Part shown: piece after piece, positions 1-10,600 of the stretch | How positions within the stretch are numbered: position 1 is the first letter of the stretch | How the letters are laid out: each line of letters opens with the position of its first letter | Source: Chlorobium sp. | GTDB taxonomy: Bacteria > Bacteroidota > Chlorobiia > Chlorobiales > Chlorobiaceae | Length of the DNA: 49,130 nt | Direction: 5' to 3' | Assembly (NCBI GenBank): GCA_028277225.1 | Contig: JANQHB010000049.1 | Location: 1-49,130 of the forward strand | The notes under the pieces: model-generated | Told to the model about the DNA's origin: nothing | Databases searched by the model: none | Seen by the model: the letters and a program-made list of their open reading frames with translations, nothing else | Program-made: the position numbers and the translations under genes

Positions 1-1
1 T

Positions 2-74
2 GCTGGTGTAGCTCAATTGGTAGAGCAGCTGATTTGTAATCAGCAGGTTGCGGGTTCGAGTCCCATCACCAGCT
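2..74 (+). tRNA. tRNA-Thr (anticodon TGT)
   Basis: A full cloverleaf can be drawn: the acceptor arms at 2-8 and 67-73 pair over seven bases, the anticodon loop TTTGTAA has TGT at 35-37, and the T arm contains GGTTCGAGTCC-like sequence. The CCA tail is not encoded. It reads ACA (and other ACN) threonine codons. It is the first of four closely spaced tRNA genes ahead of secE, probably one transcript. Confidence 0.95.
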
Positions 75-93
75 CGGAGTAGGACAACAGTAC

Positions 94-176
94 GGGTAGG
101 TAGCGAAGCGGTCAAACGCAACAGACTGTAAATCTGTCGACATATGTCTTCGGAGGTTCGAATCCTTCCCTACCCA
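94..176 (+). tRNA. tRNA-Tyr (anticodon GTA)
   Basis: This is a class II tRNA of 83 nt with a long variable arm. Acceptor arms GGGTAGG (94-100) and CCTACCC (169-175) pair perfectly, and the anticodon loop CTGTAAA carries GTA at 128-130. CCA is not encoded. The long variable arm and GTA anticodon together identify it as tyrosine tRNA. Confidence 0.95.
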
Positions 177-199
177 CGCGAGTTTATTCTGTTAGCCAG

Positions 200-272
<73 letters not shown>

Positions 273-295
273 CAAAGGAACATGTGGTTATGCAG

Positions 296-368
296 ACGTC
301 AGTAGCTTAATTGGTAGAGCAGCGGTCTCCAAAACCGCAGGTTGGGGGTTCGAGTCCCTCCTGACGTG
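296..368 (+). tRNA. tRNA-Trp (anticodon CCA)
   Basis: The acceptor arms ACGTCAG (296-302) and CTGACGT (361-367) pair, and the loop CTCCAAA carries the anticodon CCA at 329-331. It lies 49 bases upstream of secE, the usual position of trpT in the secE-nusG transcription unit. Confidence 0.95.
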
Positions 369-417
369 CAGGTGGAAAGGGAAAATGAAACCGTGAGCGT
401 ATTCTTGAAGACAGCAT

Positions 418-609
418 ATGAAGCAGTATCTCGATAAGGTTACCGGGTATTACAAGGATGTGGTCAATGAGATGAAGAAGGTTTCCTGGCCAAGTCCACA
501 GGAAACCCGTGATCTGACCGTTGTTGTGCTGACTGTGTCGGGAATACTTGCCGTATTCACGTTTTTGGTGGACTGGGTTATCACAACGTTTATCGGAAAA
601 TTGCTGTAA
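418..609 (+). CDS. secE: Preprotein translocase subunit SecE
   Basis: This is a 63-residue protein of the minimal SecE form with a single membrane span, as in most bacteria outside the enterics. Residues about 1-30 form the amphipathic cytosolic segment with the family signature around KVSWPSPQET. Residues about 34-58 are one transmembrane helix. SecE clamps the SecY channel in the inner membrane. It is directly followed (21 bases) by nusG, a nearly universal pairing, and preceded by tRNA-Trp. The start ATG at 418 fits the family length. Confidence 0.95.
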   Translation: MKQYLDKVTGYYKDVVNEMKKVSWPSPQETRDLTVVVLTVSGILAVFTFLVDWVITTFIGKLL

Positions 610-630
610 ACCAGGAAAAGCTGAGTCAGG

Positions 631-1209
631 ATGAGTGAAACGACCATGGAGCAGGATGCTCAGGGATTGCCCAAGCCACGCTGGTATGCGCTGAGAATTT
701 ATTCCGGTCATGAGCGCAAGGTAAAGGAGGGCATAGAGCTCGAGGTTGAACGCCAGGACCTCGGGGAGAAGATCCTGCAGGTTTACGTGCCTTACGAGAA
801 GTTTGTCGAGGTCAAGAACGGGAAGAAAAGGAGTCTTACCAAGAACGCATTCCCGGGATATGTGCTCATTGAAGCTGTTCTCGACAAGCAGACCAAGAAT
901 CTTATCATGGATATTCCTTCTGTGATGGGATTTCTCGGGGTCAATGATATCCCGACTCCTCTCAGGCCTGACGAAGTTGAAAAGATTCTCGAACCCGACA
1001 GAACGGCAGTTGAGCAGCGAACAGTTATCGAAGCGCCTTTCCAGGTCGGGGATTCAGTCAAGGTTATAGATGGTCCTTTCAGTTCGCTGATCGGTGTGGT
1101 GCACGAAGTGTGCACTGAAAGAATGAAAGTAAAGGTGATGATCAACTTTTTCGGTCGAAGCACTCCTACCGAACTTGATTTTTCACAGGTTAAGTCTATT
1201 TCTCAATAA
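631..1209 (+). CDS. nusG: Transcription termination/antitermination factor NusG
   Basis: The 192-residue protein has the NGN domain at about residues 14-120 (beginning PRWYALRIYSGHERKV) and a C-terminal KOW motif at about 138-165 (FQVGDSVKVIDGPFSSLIG). NusG binds the RNA polymerase clamp and links it to Rho or to ribosomal protein S10. It lies between secE and rplK in the conserved order. There is no insertion between the NGN and KOW domains of the kind found in some phyla, and nothing looks unusual. Confidence 0.97.
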   Translation: MSETTMEQDAQGLPKPRWYALRIYSGHERKVKEGIELEVERQDLGEKILQVYVPYEKFVEVKNGKKRSLTKNAFPGYVLIEAVLDKQTKNLIMDIPSVMGFLGVNDIPTPLRPDEVEKILEPDRTAVEQRTVIEAPFQVGDSVKVIDGPFSSLIGVVHEVCTERMKVKVMINFFGRSTPTELDFSQVKSISQ

Positions 1210-1252
1210 ACGGCTCGGGTGGCAGAAGAGCTGTTGAAACGGTGATGTTTGT

Positions 1253-1678
1253 ATGGCAAAAAAGGTAGTCGGGTTCATTAAACTGCAGATTCCCGCGGGT
1301 GGAGCGAATCCTGCACCGCCTGTCGGTCCGGCGCTTGGACAGAAAGGCGTCAATATCATGGAATTCTGTAAGCAGTTCAATGCAAAAACCCAGTCACAGG
1401 CGGGAACGATCATACCTGTTGTTATTACGGTGTTTTCAGATAAATCTTTCACGTTTATCACCAAAACGCCGCCTGCAGCAGTGCTGCTGCTCAAGGAAGC
1501 CAAGCTGCAGAAGGGTTCAGGGGAACCTAACAAGAACAAGGTGGGAACCGTAACCGAGGAGCAGGTCCGCAGGATAGCCGAACTGAAGATGCCGGATCTC
1601 AACGCATTTGATATCGAGGGAGCCATGCAAATGGTTCGCGGTACCGCCAGAAGTATGGGTATTGTTGTAGAGGGCTGA
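1253..1678 (+). CDS. rplK: 50S ribosomal protein L11
   Basis: This is a 141-residue protein of standard length. The N-terminal domain carries the typical proline-rich stretch around residues 15-30 (GANPAPPVGPALGQKGVN), and the C-terminal rRNA-binding domain ends near the motif RGTARSMGI. L11 binds the GTPase-associated region of 23S rRNA. The 43-base gap after nusG is where an L1 translational operator could sit, as in the classical L11 operon, but I could not establish a convincing rRNA mimic by eye. Confidence 0.97.
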   Translation: MAKKVVGFIKLQIPAGGANPAPPVGPALGQKGVNIMEFCKQFNAKTQSQAGTIIPVVITVFSDKSFTFITKTPPAAVLLLKEAKLQKGSGEPNKNKVGTVTEEQVRRIAELKMPDLNAFDIEGAMQMVRGTARSMGIVVEG

Positions 1679-1747
1679 TCTGATCAGCTCATAATCGTGA
1701 AAGTGGGAGACCGGGAGGTCGTTTTATAACCACCAAGAAGTATAAAA

Positions 1748-2437
1748 ATGGCAGGAAAAAAATACAAAGTCGCCTTGGAAAAGGTGTCGGCTCGCGGTGA
1801 TTGCGAGTTGATGGAGGCTGTGGAACTTCTCAGGGAGATCAGCGATAATGGTTTCGATGCATCGGTGGATGTGGCTATGAAACTGGGTGTCGATCCGCGT
1901 CATGCCGATCAGGTTGTGCGTGGAACCGTAATGCTGCCTCATGGAACAGGCAAAACGGTATCGGTTCTGGTGGTCTGCAGCGAAGCCAAAGCAGAAGAGG
2001 CCAGAGAGGCAGGTGCCGACATGGTCGGTTTTGAAGATTATATCGAAAAAATCCAGAACGGCTGGACCGATGTGGATGTGATCATTGCGACTCCGGACGT
2101 TATGGGTAAACTGGGCCGGGTCGGCAAGATTCTCGGGCCCCGGGGCCTCATGCCCAACCCGAAATCGGGTACGGTGACCATGGATGTTGCAAAAGCTGTC
2201 AGGGAGGTCAAGGCCGGCAAGATCGAGTTCAGGGTGGACAAGGCGGGTAACGTCCATGCTCCTGTAGGAAAAGTCTCGTTCGGAATCCAGGAGCTCACTG
2301 ACAATGTCACCAGTTTTATCAAAGAGGTTGTGAGGTTGAAACCATCGGCGGCCAAAGGTCAGTATATCCGGAACATTTCCATATCAAGTACGATGTCTCC
2401 GGGGATCAGGGTGAAAAAAGAGAAGTTTGTCGCCTAA
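1748..2437 (+). CDS. rplA: 50S ribosomal protein L1
   Basis: This 229-residue protein of normal length carries the L1 signature around residues 128-145 (ILGPRGLMPNPKSGTV). L1 forms the mobile stalk that helps release E-site tRNA, and in many bacteria it represses its own operon. It follows rplK by 69 bases and precedes rplJ by 17 bases, so any L10-type leader for rplJ would have to lie inside this gene. Confidence 0.97.
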   Translation: MAGKKYKVALEKVSARGDCELMEAVELLREISDNGFDASVDVAMKLGVDPRHADQVVRGTVMLPHGTGKTVSVLVVCSEAKAEEAREAGADMVGFEDYIEKIQNGWTDVDVIIATPDVMGKLGRVGKILGPRGLMPNPKSGTVTMDVAKAVREVKAGKIEFRVDKAGNVHAPVGKVSFGIQELTDNVTSFIKEVVRLKPSAAKGQYIRNISISSTMSPGIRVKKEKFVA

Positions 2438-2454
2438 TATAAACGGTTGAGAAG

Positions 2455-2979
2455 ATGAAGCGCGAGAAAAAAGAGGAGATAGTCAAGGCTGTTGCCGAGA
2501 GACTTGAAAAAGCTCAGGGTATATATCTGACCGAGTTCCAGGGTCTCGATGTAGAAAAAATGGCCGAGCTCAGAAACGAGTTTCGCAAGGCCGGTGTGGA
2601 GTACAAGGTCGTCAAGAATACGCTTGTCAAAAAAGCCCTTGAAAATGTCAACGGCGGCGATCGTCTTGCCGAAGGGCTGGTCAATACGACCGGTTTGGCT
2701 ATCGGGTATGACGATCCTGTTGTTCCTGCCAAGATCATTGAGAAATTTGCCAAGAGCAATGAACAGCTGAAGTTCAAGATGGCAGCTATCGACGGCTCGG
2801 TTTTTCCGTCTGACAAGCTGAAAGAGCTTTCGAAAATGCTCAGCAAAACCGAGAACATCGGCAAGGTTGCAGGCCTGGTGAACAATGTCGTCAGTTCGGT
2901 CCCCATGGTTATCAATGCGGTCATGAGAGATCTTGTATCCGTTCTGGACCAGGTGGCCAAACAGAAACAGGATTCGTGA
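2455..2979 (+). CDS. rplJ: 50S ribosomal protein L10
   Basis: The 174-residue protein begins MKREKKEEIVKAVAERLEKA and has the family motif YLTEFQGL near residue 23 and the VVKNTL segment near residue 55. The C-terminal helix (about 140-170) anchors L7/L12 dimers in the ribosomal stalk. It is translated from an ATG preceded by a modest GGTTGAGAAG site and is followed by rplL after 65 bases, the standard pair. Confidence 0.96.
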   Translation: MKREKKEEIVKAVAERLEKAQGIYLTEFQGLDVEKMAELRNEFRKAGVEYKVVKNTLVKKALENVNGGDRLAEGLVNTTGLAIGYDDPVVPAKIIEKFAKSNEQLKFKMAAIDGSVFPSDKLKELSKMLSKTENIGKVAGLVNNVVSSVPMVINAVMRDLVSVLDQVAKQKQDS

Positions 2980-3044
2980 CGAAGAATCTATTACGCACTC
3001 AAGAAGAATTGCAATACAATCAATAAAAACAAGAGAGGAAGATA

Positions 3045-3425
3045 ATGGCAACTATTGACACACTCGTAGAGGAAATTGGTAAGCTGACCCTTACCGAAGC
3101 TTCCGAGCTGGTAAAAGCGCTGGAAGAGAAGTTCGGTGTGAGTGCTGTTCCGGCCGTTGTTGCCGGTGGTGTGGCTGCTGCTCCCGCCGGAGAGGCTGCC
3201 GCCGAGGAAGAGAAAACCGAGTTTGACGTTGAGCTGAAAGCGATTGGCGCAAACAAGATCAACGTGATCAAGGTTGTACGTTCAATTACCGGACTTGGGC
3301 TCAAAGAGGCCAAGGAGATGGTTGACGGTGCTCCGAAAGTCGTAAAAGAGGCTGTAAGCAAGGAAGAAGCTGAAAAAATCGCTAAAGAACTCAAGGACGC
3401 AGGCGCGGAAGTTGAGCTCAAGTAA
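3045..3425 (+). CDS. rplL: 50S ribosomal protein L7/L12
   Basis: The 126-residue protein has an N-terminal dimerisation domain (about 1-35), an alanine/glycine-rich flexible hinge (about 38-58) and the C-terminal factor-binding domain with the highly conserved GLGLKEAKEMVDGAPK stretch near residue 85. It recruits translational GTPases. A clear GAGAGGAAG ribosome-binding site lies just ahead of the ATG, fitting the higher synthesis this multicopy stalk protein needs. A hairpin at 3455-3481 follows. Confidence 0.97.
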   Translation: MATIDTLVEEIGKLTLTEASELVKALEEKFGVSAVPAVVAGGVAAAPAGEAAAEEEKTEFDVELKAIGANKINVIKVVRSITGLGLKEAKEMVDGAPKVVKEAVSKEEAEKIAKELKDAGAEVELK

Positions 3426-3454
3426 CATTCTTTCAGGTGTCGATTCTGATCAGA

Positions 3455-3481
3455 AGCTCCGTCTCAGCATGAGGCGGAGCT
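3455..3481 (+). terminator. Hairpin between rplL and rpoB (likely attenuator or processing site)
   Basis: A 12-bp stem (3455-3466 with 3470-3481, one G-T pair) closes a three-base GCA loop and is followed by TTGCCTGTTT rather than a clean T run. A partial terminator or RNase site at this place is well known in other bacteria, where it lowers rpoBC expression relative to the stalk proteins. The same role here is inferred. Confidence 0.6.
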
Positions 3482-3617
3482 TTGCCTGTTTGTAAGAGTA
3501 CGGCCCTTCAGTTCCCGGAGTACCTGTTCAGCGCCGATGCGGCTGCTGGCCGTGAACTGTTGTGCTGTGGTACGATGAAGAAAAAGAGAAGTACTTCCTG
3601 CAATCGTTAAAAGTGAG

Positions 3618-6600
3618 GTGCACGTGAGAGCGGCAGATAAAGCAAAGAGCAAGTGTATTGATTTTTCCAAAATTCCGAGTATTGTCGGTTCTCCTGATTT
3701 ATTACAAGTCCAGCTCGATTCTTTCAGGAGGTTTATACAGGATAGTGTTCCTCTTGCAAAAAGAAAGGACTATGGGCTTGAAAAGGTGCTGCGCAGCGCT
3801 TTTCCGATAACTGACACCCGTGGTCTGTACCTGCTCGAATATATCTCATATACATTCGATAAACCAAAATACAGCGTAGAGGAATGCATTGAGCGGGGGC
3901 TCACCTATGACGTTTCGCTCAAAGTGAAGATGAAGCTTTCCTACAAGGACGAGCCTGATGATTCCGACTGGAAGGAAACGATTCAGCAGGAGGTCTACCT
4001 CGGCAGGATCCCCTACATGACCGAACGCGGCACGTTTATCGTAAACGGTGCCGAAAGAGTCGTTGTCGCCCAGCTGCATCGTTCCCCGGGTGTTGTTTTC
4101 AGTGAGGCGATTCATCCGAACGGCAAGAAGATGTATTCGGCCAAGATTGTACCCACCAGGGGGTCGTGGATCGAGTTTCAGACCGATATCAATAATCAGA
4201 TCTATGTTTATATAGATCAGAAAAAGAATTTCCTTGTCAGCGCGCTCCTGCGTGCCATTGGATTTACCAAGGACGAGGATATCCTCAGCTTGTTTGATCT
4301 TGTCGAAGAGGTTCCTGTCAAGGCCGGCAAGAAAGAGTACCTGATCGGCAAGAATCTGGCATCGGATATCGTCGATATGCAGACCGGGGAGGTTGTCAGT
4401 GCAAGAACCGCGATAACTGAAGATATTTTTGACCAGATCAGCGCAACCGGTTATAAAACGGTCAAGATCATGAAGCCCGGTTCAGGCGAAAAAGGTCTTG
4501 ACAAGTCGGTGGTCAACAACACCATTCTCCATGACAGTTCGGCGACCGAAGAGGAGGCGCTCGAGATCGTATACGAAGAACTGCGTGCCAATGAAGCGCC
4601 GGATATCGATGCGGCCAGGAGCTTCCTGGAAAGGACGTTTTTCAACCAGAAAAAATATGACCTTGGTGATGTCGGCCGCTACAGGATCAACAAAAAACTC
4701 GGCAGGGAACACGAGGCCTTCAGAGAGTTTCTCGAAGAGAAACCTGAGCTGAAAGCTCTTTCCGACGGGATATACGAGAAAATTCTTCAGACAATTCAGT
4801 CGTTTTCCGAAGAACCCATTGGTGAAGATATCATGGTGCTGACGCACTATGACATCATTGCGGTCATTAATTATCTGATAAAGCTTGTCAATGGACAGGC
4901 AGAAGTCGATGATGTCGACCACCTTGCCAACAGAAGGGTCAGGACTGTCGGAGAGCAGCTTGCTGCACAGTTTGTCGTCGGTCTTGCAAGAATGGGGAAA
5001 AACGTTCGTGAAAAGCTCAATTCCAGGGATACGGACAAGATCGCTCCGGCCGATCTGATCAATGCCCGGACGGTATCGAGCGTTGTATCGAGCTTTTTTG
5101 CGACGAGCCAGCTGTCGCAGTTCATGGACCAGACCAATCCTCTTGCTGAAATGACCAACAAGCGCAGGGTTTCGGCGCTCGGACCGGGTGGTCTTACAAG
5201 GGAGCGTGCAGGATTCGAAGTCCGTGACGTTCACTATACACACTATGGCCGACTCTGTCCGATCGAAACACCTGAGGGACCGAACATCGGTCTGATCTCT
5301 TCATTGTCGGTTCATGCAGAAATAAACGACAAGGGATTTATCCAGACGCCGTATCGTGTTGTCGAAAAAGGTGTCGTTACCGATAAAGTGCTCATGCTTT
5401 CGGCCGAGGATGAAGAGAACAAGATCACCGTTCCTGTCAACGTTCCTGTAGACCAGAAAGGGAAAATAAAATCAGAAACGGTCCAGGCACGAACAAAGGG
5501 TGACTATCCGGTCGTTACAGCCGAAGAGGTTGATTACATGGATGTGTCGCCCATCCAGATCGTCAGTGCCGCTGCGGCGCTTATTCCTTTTCTCGAGCAC
5601 GATGACGGTAACCGGGCTTTGATGGGTGCTAACATGCAGCGGCAGGCTGTTCCGCTGCTTGTTGCCGATGCTCCTGTTGTCGGTACCGGTATGGAAGCGA
5701 AAGTCGCAAGGGATTCACGTTCAGTTGTCCAGGCCGAAGGGAAAGGGATCGTTGAATCGGTAACAGCTGAAAAAATCCGTGTCCGCTATGATATCGACGC
5801 CGACGATGAGAACAGGATGGTCATGCTCGATCCCGACGAGGGTGTGAGAACCTATGAACTGATCAAATTCAAACGCTCGAACCAGGATACCTGTATCACT
5901 CAGAAACCTGTCGTGAAAACAGGCCAGGCAGTCAGCAAGGGAGATGTTCTCGCAGATGGTCCTTCGACCGATAAAGGTGAACTGGCCCTTGGGAAAAACG
6001 TTCTCGTAGCATTCATGCCCTGGAGAGGCTATAATTTTGAAGATGCGATTGTCCTGAGTGAGCGTCTTGTTTATGACGATGTGTTCACCTCGATTCATAT
6101 CCATGAATTTGAAGCCAACGTTCGTGACACCAAGCGAGGGGAGGAGCAGTTCACCCGTGATATCTACAATGTCAGCGAAGATGCCCTGCGTAACCTCGAT
6201 GAAAACGGAATCATACGTATCGGTGCCGAGGTCAAGGAACGCGACATACTTGTCGGCAAGATCACACCGAAGGGTGAAAGTGATCCGACTCCTGAAGAAA
6301 AGCTGCTTCGTGCGATTTTCGGTGACAAGTCCAGCGATGTCAAGGATGCGTCCATGCATGTCCCGGCCGGAATGAAAGGCATTGTCATCAAAACCAAGCT
6401 GTTCAGCCGCAAGAAGAAGGTCGGTCTTGACATCAGGGAGCGTCAGGAAGCTATCGATGTGTTGTATGACGGCAGGGAAGCCGATCTGCGCAGTCGTTTC
6501 AAAAAGTGGATGAAAGAGCTTTTTGAAGGCAAGGAGACTACTGGTGTATACAACGAAAGAGGCAAGGAAGCGATCGCAGCCGGTACGGTACTCAACGAGG

Positions 6601-7532
6601 AACTTCTCGGAAAATTTGCAGGGCTTGGTTTTCTCGAGTCCCTCGATCTATCAAAGGGGATCGTCAAGGAAAAGAAAGCAAACGCCGGTTTCCTGCGCCT
6701 GTGCAGGGAGTTCCGCCTGATGCTCAAGGAGCTGGAAGATGAACGGGAAAACGAGAAGTACAAGCTCAATATCGGTGATGAACTTCCTCCGGGCATCGAG
6801 GAACTTGCGAAAGTCTATATCGCCCAGAAAAGAAAGATCCAGGTTGGTGATAAAATGGCCGGGCGCCATGGCAACAAGGGTGTTGTCGGCAAAATTCTGC
6901 CCGTCGAGGATATGCCGTTCATGGATGACGGAACACCTGTCGATATTGTCCTGAATCCTCTGGGCGTTCCAAGCCGTATGAATATCGGCCAGCTCTACGA
7001 GACCTCTCTCGGCTGGGCCGGAAAGACGCTCGGTGTACAGTTCAAAACACCTATTTTCGATGGTGCCACATATGAAGAAGTACAGGAGGAACTGGAACGT
7101 GCCGGACTGCCCAGGCACGGAAAGGTGAAGTTGTATGACGGAAGAACGGGTGAAGCGTTCGATGATGAGGTGACCGTCGGGTATATCTACATGCTCAAGC
7201 TCAGTCATCTTGTCGATGACAAGATTCATGCACGCTCTACCGGTCCTTATTCGCTCATCACGCAACAGCCTCTCGGGGGCAAAGCCCAGTTTGGCGGACA
7301 GCGATTCGGTGAGATGGAGGTTTGGGCCCTCGAGGCATATGGCGCAGCCAATATTCTCAGAGAGATGCTTACTGTTAAATCGGATGACGTTGTAGGACGG
7401 AACAAGACCTATGAGTCGATTGTGAAGGGGCAGAACCTTCCTGATCCGGGAACACCGGAATCGTTCAACGTTCTTGTTCGCGAACTGCAGGGTCTGGGTC
7501 TGGAAATTCGTATCGACAACAAGGTGCCCTGA
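3618..7532 (+). CDS. rpoB: DNA-directed RNA polymerase subunit beta
   Basis: The protein of about 1304 residues covers all of RpoB. The rifampicin-binding region lies at about residues 512-560 (RRVSALGPGGLTRERAGFEV and CPIETPEGPNIG). The active-site segment GDKMAGRHGNKG is at about 1076, and SRMNIGQLYE follows near 1120. The start is uncertain: GTG at 3618 and GTG at 3624 are both in frame. The GAGG at 3615-3618 is correctly spaced for the second, so translation may begin at 3624 and give 1302 residues. It is the first gene after the rplL hairpin and is followed by rpoC after 72 bases. Confidence 0.97.
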   Translation: MHVRAADKAKSKCIDFSKIPSIVGSPDLLQVQLDSFRRFIQDSVPLAKRKDYGLEKVLRSAFPITDTRGLYLLEYISYTFDKPKYSVEECIERGLTYDVSLKVKMKLSYKDEPDDSDWKETIQQEVYLGRIPYMTERGTFIVNGAERVVVAQLHRSPGVVFSEAIHPNGKKMYSAKIVPTRGSWIEFQTDINNQIYVYIDQKKNFLVSALLRAIGFTKDEDILSLFDLVEEVPVKAGKKEYLIGKNLASDIVDMQTGEVVSARTAITEDIFDQISATGYKTVKIMKPGSGEKGLDKSVVNNTILHDSSATEEEALEIVYEELRANEAPDIDAARSFLERTFFNQKKYDLGDVGRYRINKKLGREHEAFREFLEEKPELKALSDGIYEKILQTIQSFSEEPIGEDIMVLTHYDIIAVINYLIKLVNGQAEVDDVDHLANRRVRTVGEQLAAQFVVGLARMGKNVREKLNSRDTDKIAPADLINARTVSSVVSSFFATSQLSQFMDQTNPLAEMTNKRRVSALGPGGLTRERAGFEVRDVHYTHYGRLCPIETPEGPNIGLISSLSVHAEINDKGFIQTPYRVVEKGVVTDKVLMLSAEDEENKITVPVNVPVDQKGKIKSETVQARTKGDYPVVTAEEVDYMDVSPIQIVSAAAALIPFLEHDDGNRALMGANMQRQAVPLLVADAPVVGTGMEAKVARDSRSVVQAEGKGIVESVTAEKIRVRYDIDADDENRMVMLDPDEGVRTYELIKFKRSNQDTCITQKPVVKTGQAVSKGDVLADGPSTDKGELALGKNVLVAFMPWRGYNFEDAIVLSERLVYDDVFTSIHIHEFEANVRDTKRGEEQFTRDIYNVSEDALRNLDENGIIRIGAEVKERDILVGKITPKGESDPTPEEKLLRAIFGDKSSDVKDASMHVPAGMKGIVIKTKLFSRKKKVGLDIRERQEAIDVLYDGREADLRSRFKKWMKELFEGKETTGVYNERGKEAIAAGTVLNEELLGKFAGLGFLESLDLSKGIVKEKKANAGFLRLCREFRLMLKELEDERENEKYKLNIGDELPPGIEELAKVYIAQKRKIQVGDKMAGRHGNKGVVGKILPVEDMPFMDDGTPVDIVLNPLGVPSRMNIGQLYETSLGWAGKTLGVQFKTPIFDGATYEEVQEELERAGLPRHGKVKLYDGRTGEAFDDEVTVGYIYMLKLSHLVDDKIHARSTGPYSLITQQPLGGKAQFGGQRFGEMEVWALEAYGAANILREMLTVKSDDVVGRNKTYESIVKGQNLPDPGTPESFNVLVRELQGLGLEIRIDNKVP

Positions 7533-7604
7533 TGTTTGATACGTTTTCTGGTGACCATTGGCAGGATTTTAAAAAGGTTGTTTTAACAGAGAGGGATATA
7601 CACT

Positions 7605-10600
7605 ATGATTTTTTCACAGGGAGCATCACCGATAAAAGGTGACTTTTCAAAGATAAAGTTCAGCATTGCTTCACCGGAAAGCATTCTTGCCCATTCAAGA
7701 GGCGAGGTGCTCAAGCCCGAAACGATCAATTACCGTACCTTCAAGCCTGAAAGGGACGGTTTGATGTGCGAAAAAATCTTCGGTCCTACCAAAGACTGGG
7801 AGTGCTACTGCGGCAAATACAAGCGAGTCAGGTATAAAGGCATCATCTGTGACCGTTGCGGCGTGGAAGTTACCATGAAAAGCGTTCGCCGGGAGAGAAT
7901 GGGACATATATCCCTTGCCGTTCCCGTTGTTCATACATGGTTTTTCCGTTCAGTGCCCAGCAAAATCGGGGCTTTGCTCGATCTTTCGACCAAGGAACTC
8001 GAACGTATTATCTACTATGAGGTCTATGTTGTCATCAATCCCGGTGAACCCGGTGAAAAACAGGGCATCAAAAAGCTGGATCGCCTGACCGAAGAGCAGT
8101 ATTTTCAGATTATCACCGAATATGAAGACAATCAGGATCTCGATGATTCCGATCCGAACAAGTTTGTGGCCAAAATGGGTGGCGAAGCGATACACACCCT
8201 GCTCAAAGGTCTCGAACTTGAATCCCAGGCCAATGATCTGCGCAAAGTGCTGCGCGAGAGTGGATCCGAACAGAAAAAGACCGATGCTCTCAAACGTCTC
8301 AAGGTTGTCGAAGCGTTCAGGAAAAGCTACGAACCGGTAAAAAAATCAAGAAAAAAATCGACAGGGCTTTTTCCCGAGGATGAGGCTCCCGAGCCATATG
8401 TCTACGAAGGCAACAAGCCGGAATACATGGTTATGGAGGTCATTCCCGTCATTCCGCCCGAGTTGCGCCCTCTCGTCCCGCTCGAAGGCGGTCGCTTTGC
8501 GACATCGGATCTCAACGATCTGTACCGGCGGGTCATCATTCGTAACAACAGGTTGAAGAAACTCATCGATATCCGTGCTCCCGAGGTTATTCTCAGGAAC
8601 GAAAAAAGGATGCTTCAGGAAGCGGTCGATGCGCTCTTCGATAATTCCCGGAAGGCTAACGCTGTCAAGACCGGTGAATCGAACCGTCCGTTGAAATCGC
8701 TTTCGGATGCATTGAAAGGAAAGCAGGGCCGTTTTCGACAGAATCTTCTCGGAAAGCGTGTCGATTATTCGGGGCGGTCGGTCATTGTCGTCGGACCTGA
8801 ACTGAGGCTGCATGAATGCGGTCTGCCGAAAAGTATGGCGATCGAATTGTTCCAGCCATTTGTTATCAGGCGTCTTGTTGAACGCGGTATCGCTAAATCG
8901 GTGAAGTCCGCCAAGAAGCTTATCGACAAGAAAGAGCCCGTAGTATGGGATGTCCTCGAGAAGGTTATCGACGGCCGTCCGGTGCTGCTGAACCGTGCAC
9001 CGACACTTCACCGCCTAGGCATTCAGGCTTTCCAGCCGGTGCTGATCGAAGGTAAAGCGCTCCAGATCCATCCTCTTGTCTGTACGGCTTTCAACGCCGA
9101 CTTCGATGGTGACCAGATGGCTGTTCATGTACCGCTTTCCCAGGAAGCCCAGCTCGAAGCAACGCTTCTGATGCTTTCTTCGCACAACCTTATTCTGCCT
9201 CAGTCAGGTAAACCGGTCACTGTTCCTTCGCAGGATATGGTACTGGGTATGTATTACCTTACCAAATCGAGGCCCGGGGAAAAAGGTCAGGGACAGGTTT
9301 TCTATGGTCCTGACGAGGTGATGATCGCATTCAATGAGGGGCGTGTCGGGCTGCATGCGCTCGTGTTTGTGAGATATGACGGACGGGTGGAGCAGAAGTT
9401 CGATCCTCTCAGAATGCTCGATATCATTTCTGATGACGAATCTGAAAAGAAAGAGTGGCTTTCAAAAGAGATATCCGAAGACAGAGTCCTTGTGACTACG
9501 GTGGGCAGGGTGATCTTCAACCGCTATGTTCCCGATGCTATCGGTTTTGTCAACAAGGTCATTGACAAGAAAGGAGCCAAGGAACTTATTTCCAAGATAT
9601 CCGGTGAAGTCGGAAATGTCGCCGCAGCCGAGTTTCTCGACAATATCAAACAGGTCGGATTCCATTTTGCCATGAAAGGCGGGCTTTCCATAGGGCTTTC
9701 CGATGCCATCATCCCTGAAGCCAAAGTGCAGCATATCAAGAAAGCTTCAAAGGAAAGCAACAAGATCATCAGGGAGTATAACAGAGGTACGCTGACCGAA
9801 AATGAACGTTATAACCAGATTGTCGACGTCTGGCAGAAGGTTACCAATATCGTTGCCGAAGAATCGTATCAGAAACTTCGCAAGGATCGCTCGGGATTCA
9901 ATCCCCTGTTCATGATGCTCGATTCCGGTGCCCGGGGATCGAGGGAGCAGGTGCGTCAGCTTACCGGAATGCGCGGACTTATCGCCCGACCCCAGAAATC
10001 GATGTCCGGTCAGCCGGGTGAAATCATCGAGAACCCGATCATTTCAAATCTCAAGGAAGGTCTGACGGTTCTCGAATATTTTGTTTCGACGCATGGCGCA
10101 CGTAAAGGTCTTTCCGATACGTCGTTGAAAACAGCCGATGCGGGTTACCTGACCAGACGGCTGCACGATGTCGCACAGGATGTTATTGTAACCGAGGAGG
10201 ATTGCGGTACGACCAGGGGAATCCATGTCGAGCGCGGCATTGAAGAAGAGACCGGTGGCCAGATCAAGTTCAGTGAAAAGATCCGCGGCCGTGTTGCATC
10301 GAGAGATATCATCGATACACTTACCGATGAACTGGTTCTTTCATCAGGAGAAATCATCACGGACGATATTGCCGATGCGATTCAGAAGAATGTCGGTGTT
10401 GTCGAAGCCGATATCCGTTCAGTCCTGACCTGTGAGTCGAAGCAGGGTATCTGTTCGAAATGCTACGGCACCAATCTGGCGGTACACAAGCTGGTCGAGA
10501 TCGGCGAGGCTGTCGGAGTTATTGCCGCTCAATCAATCGGTGAACCGGGAACGCAGCTTACCCTCAGAACCTTCCACCAGGGAGGAACCGCACAGGGCGG

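Noticed and set aside
4482..5243. 253-codon open frame on the - strand inside rpoB
   Set aside because: It is antisense to a fully conserved gene and has no recognisable domain; the same holds for the many antisense frames in rpoB, rpoC, korA and accC.
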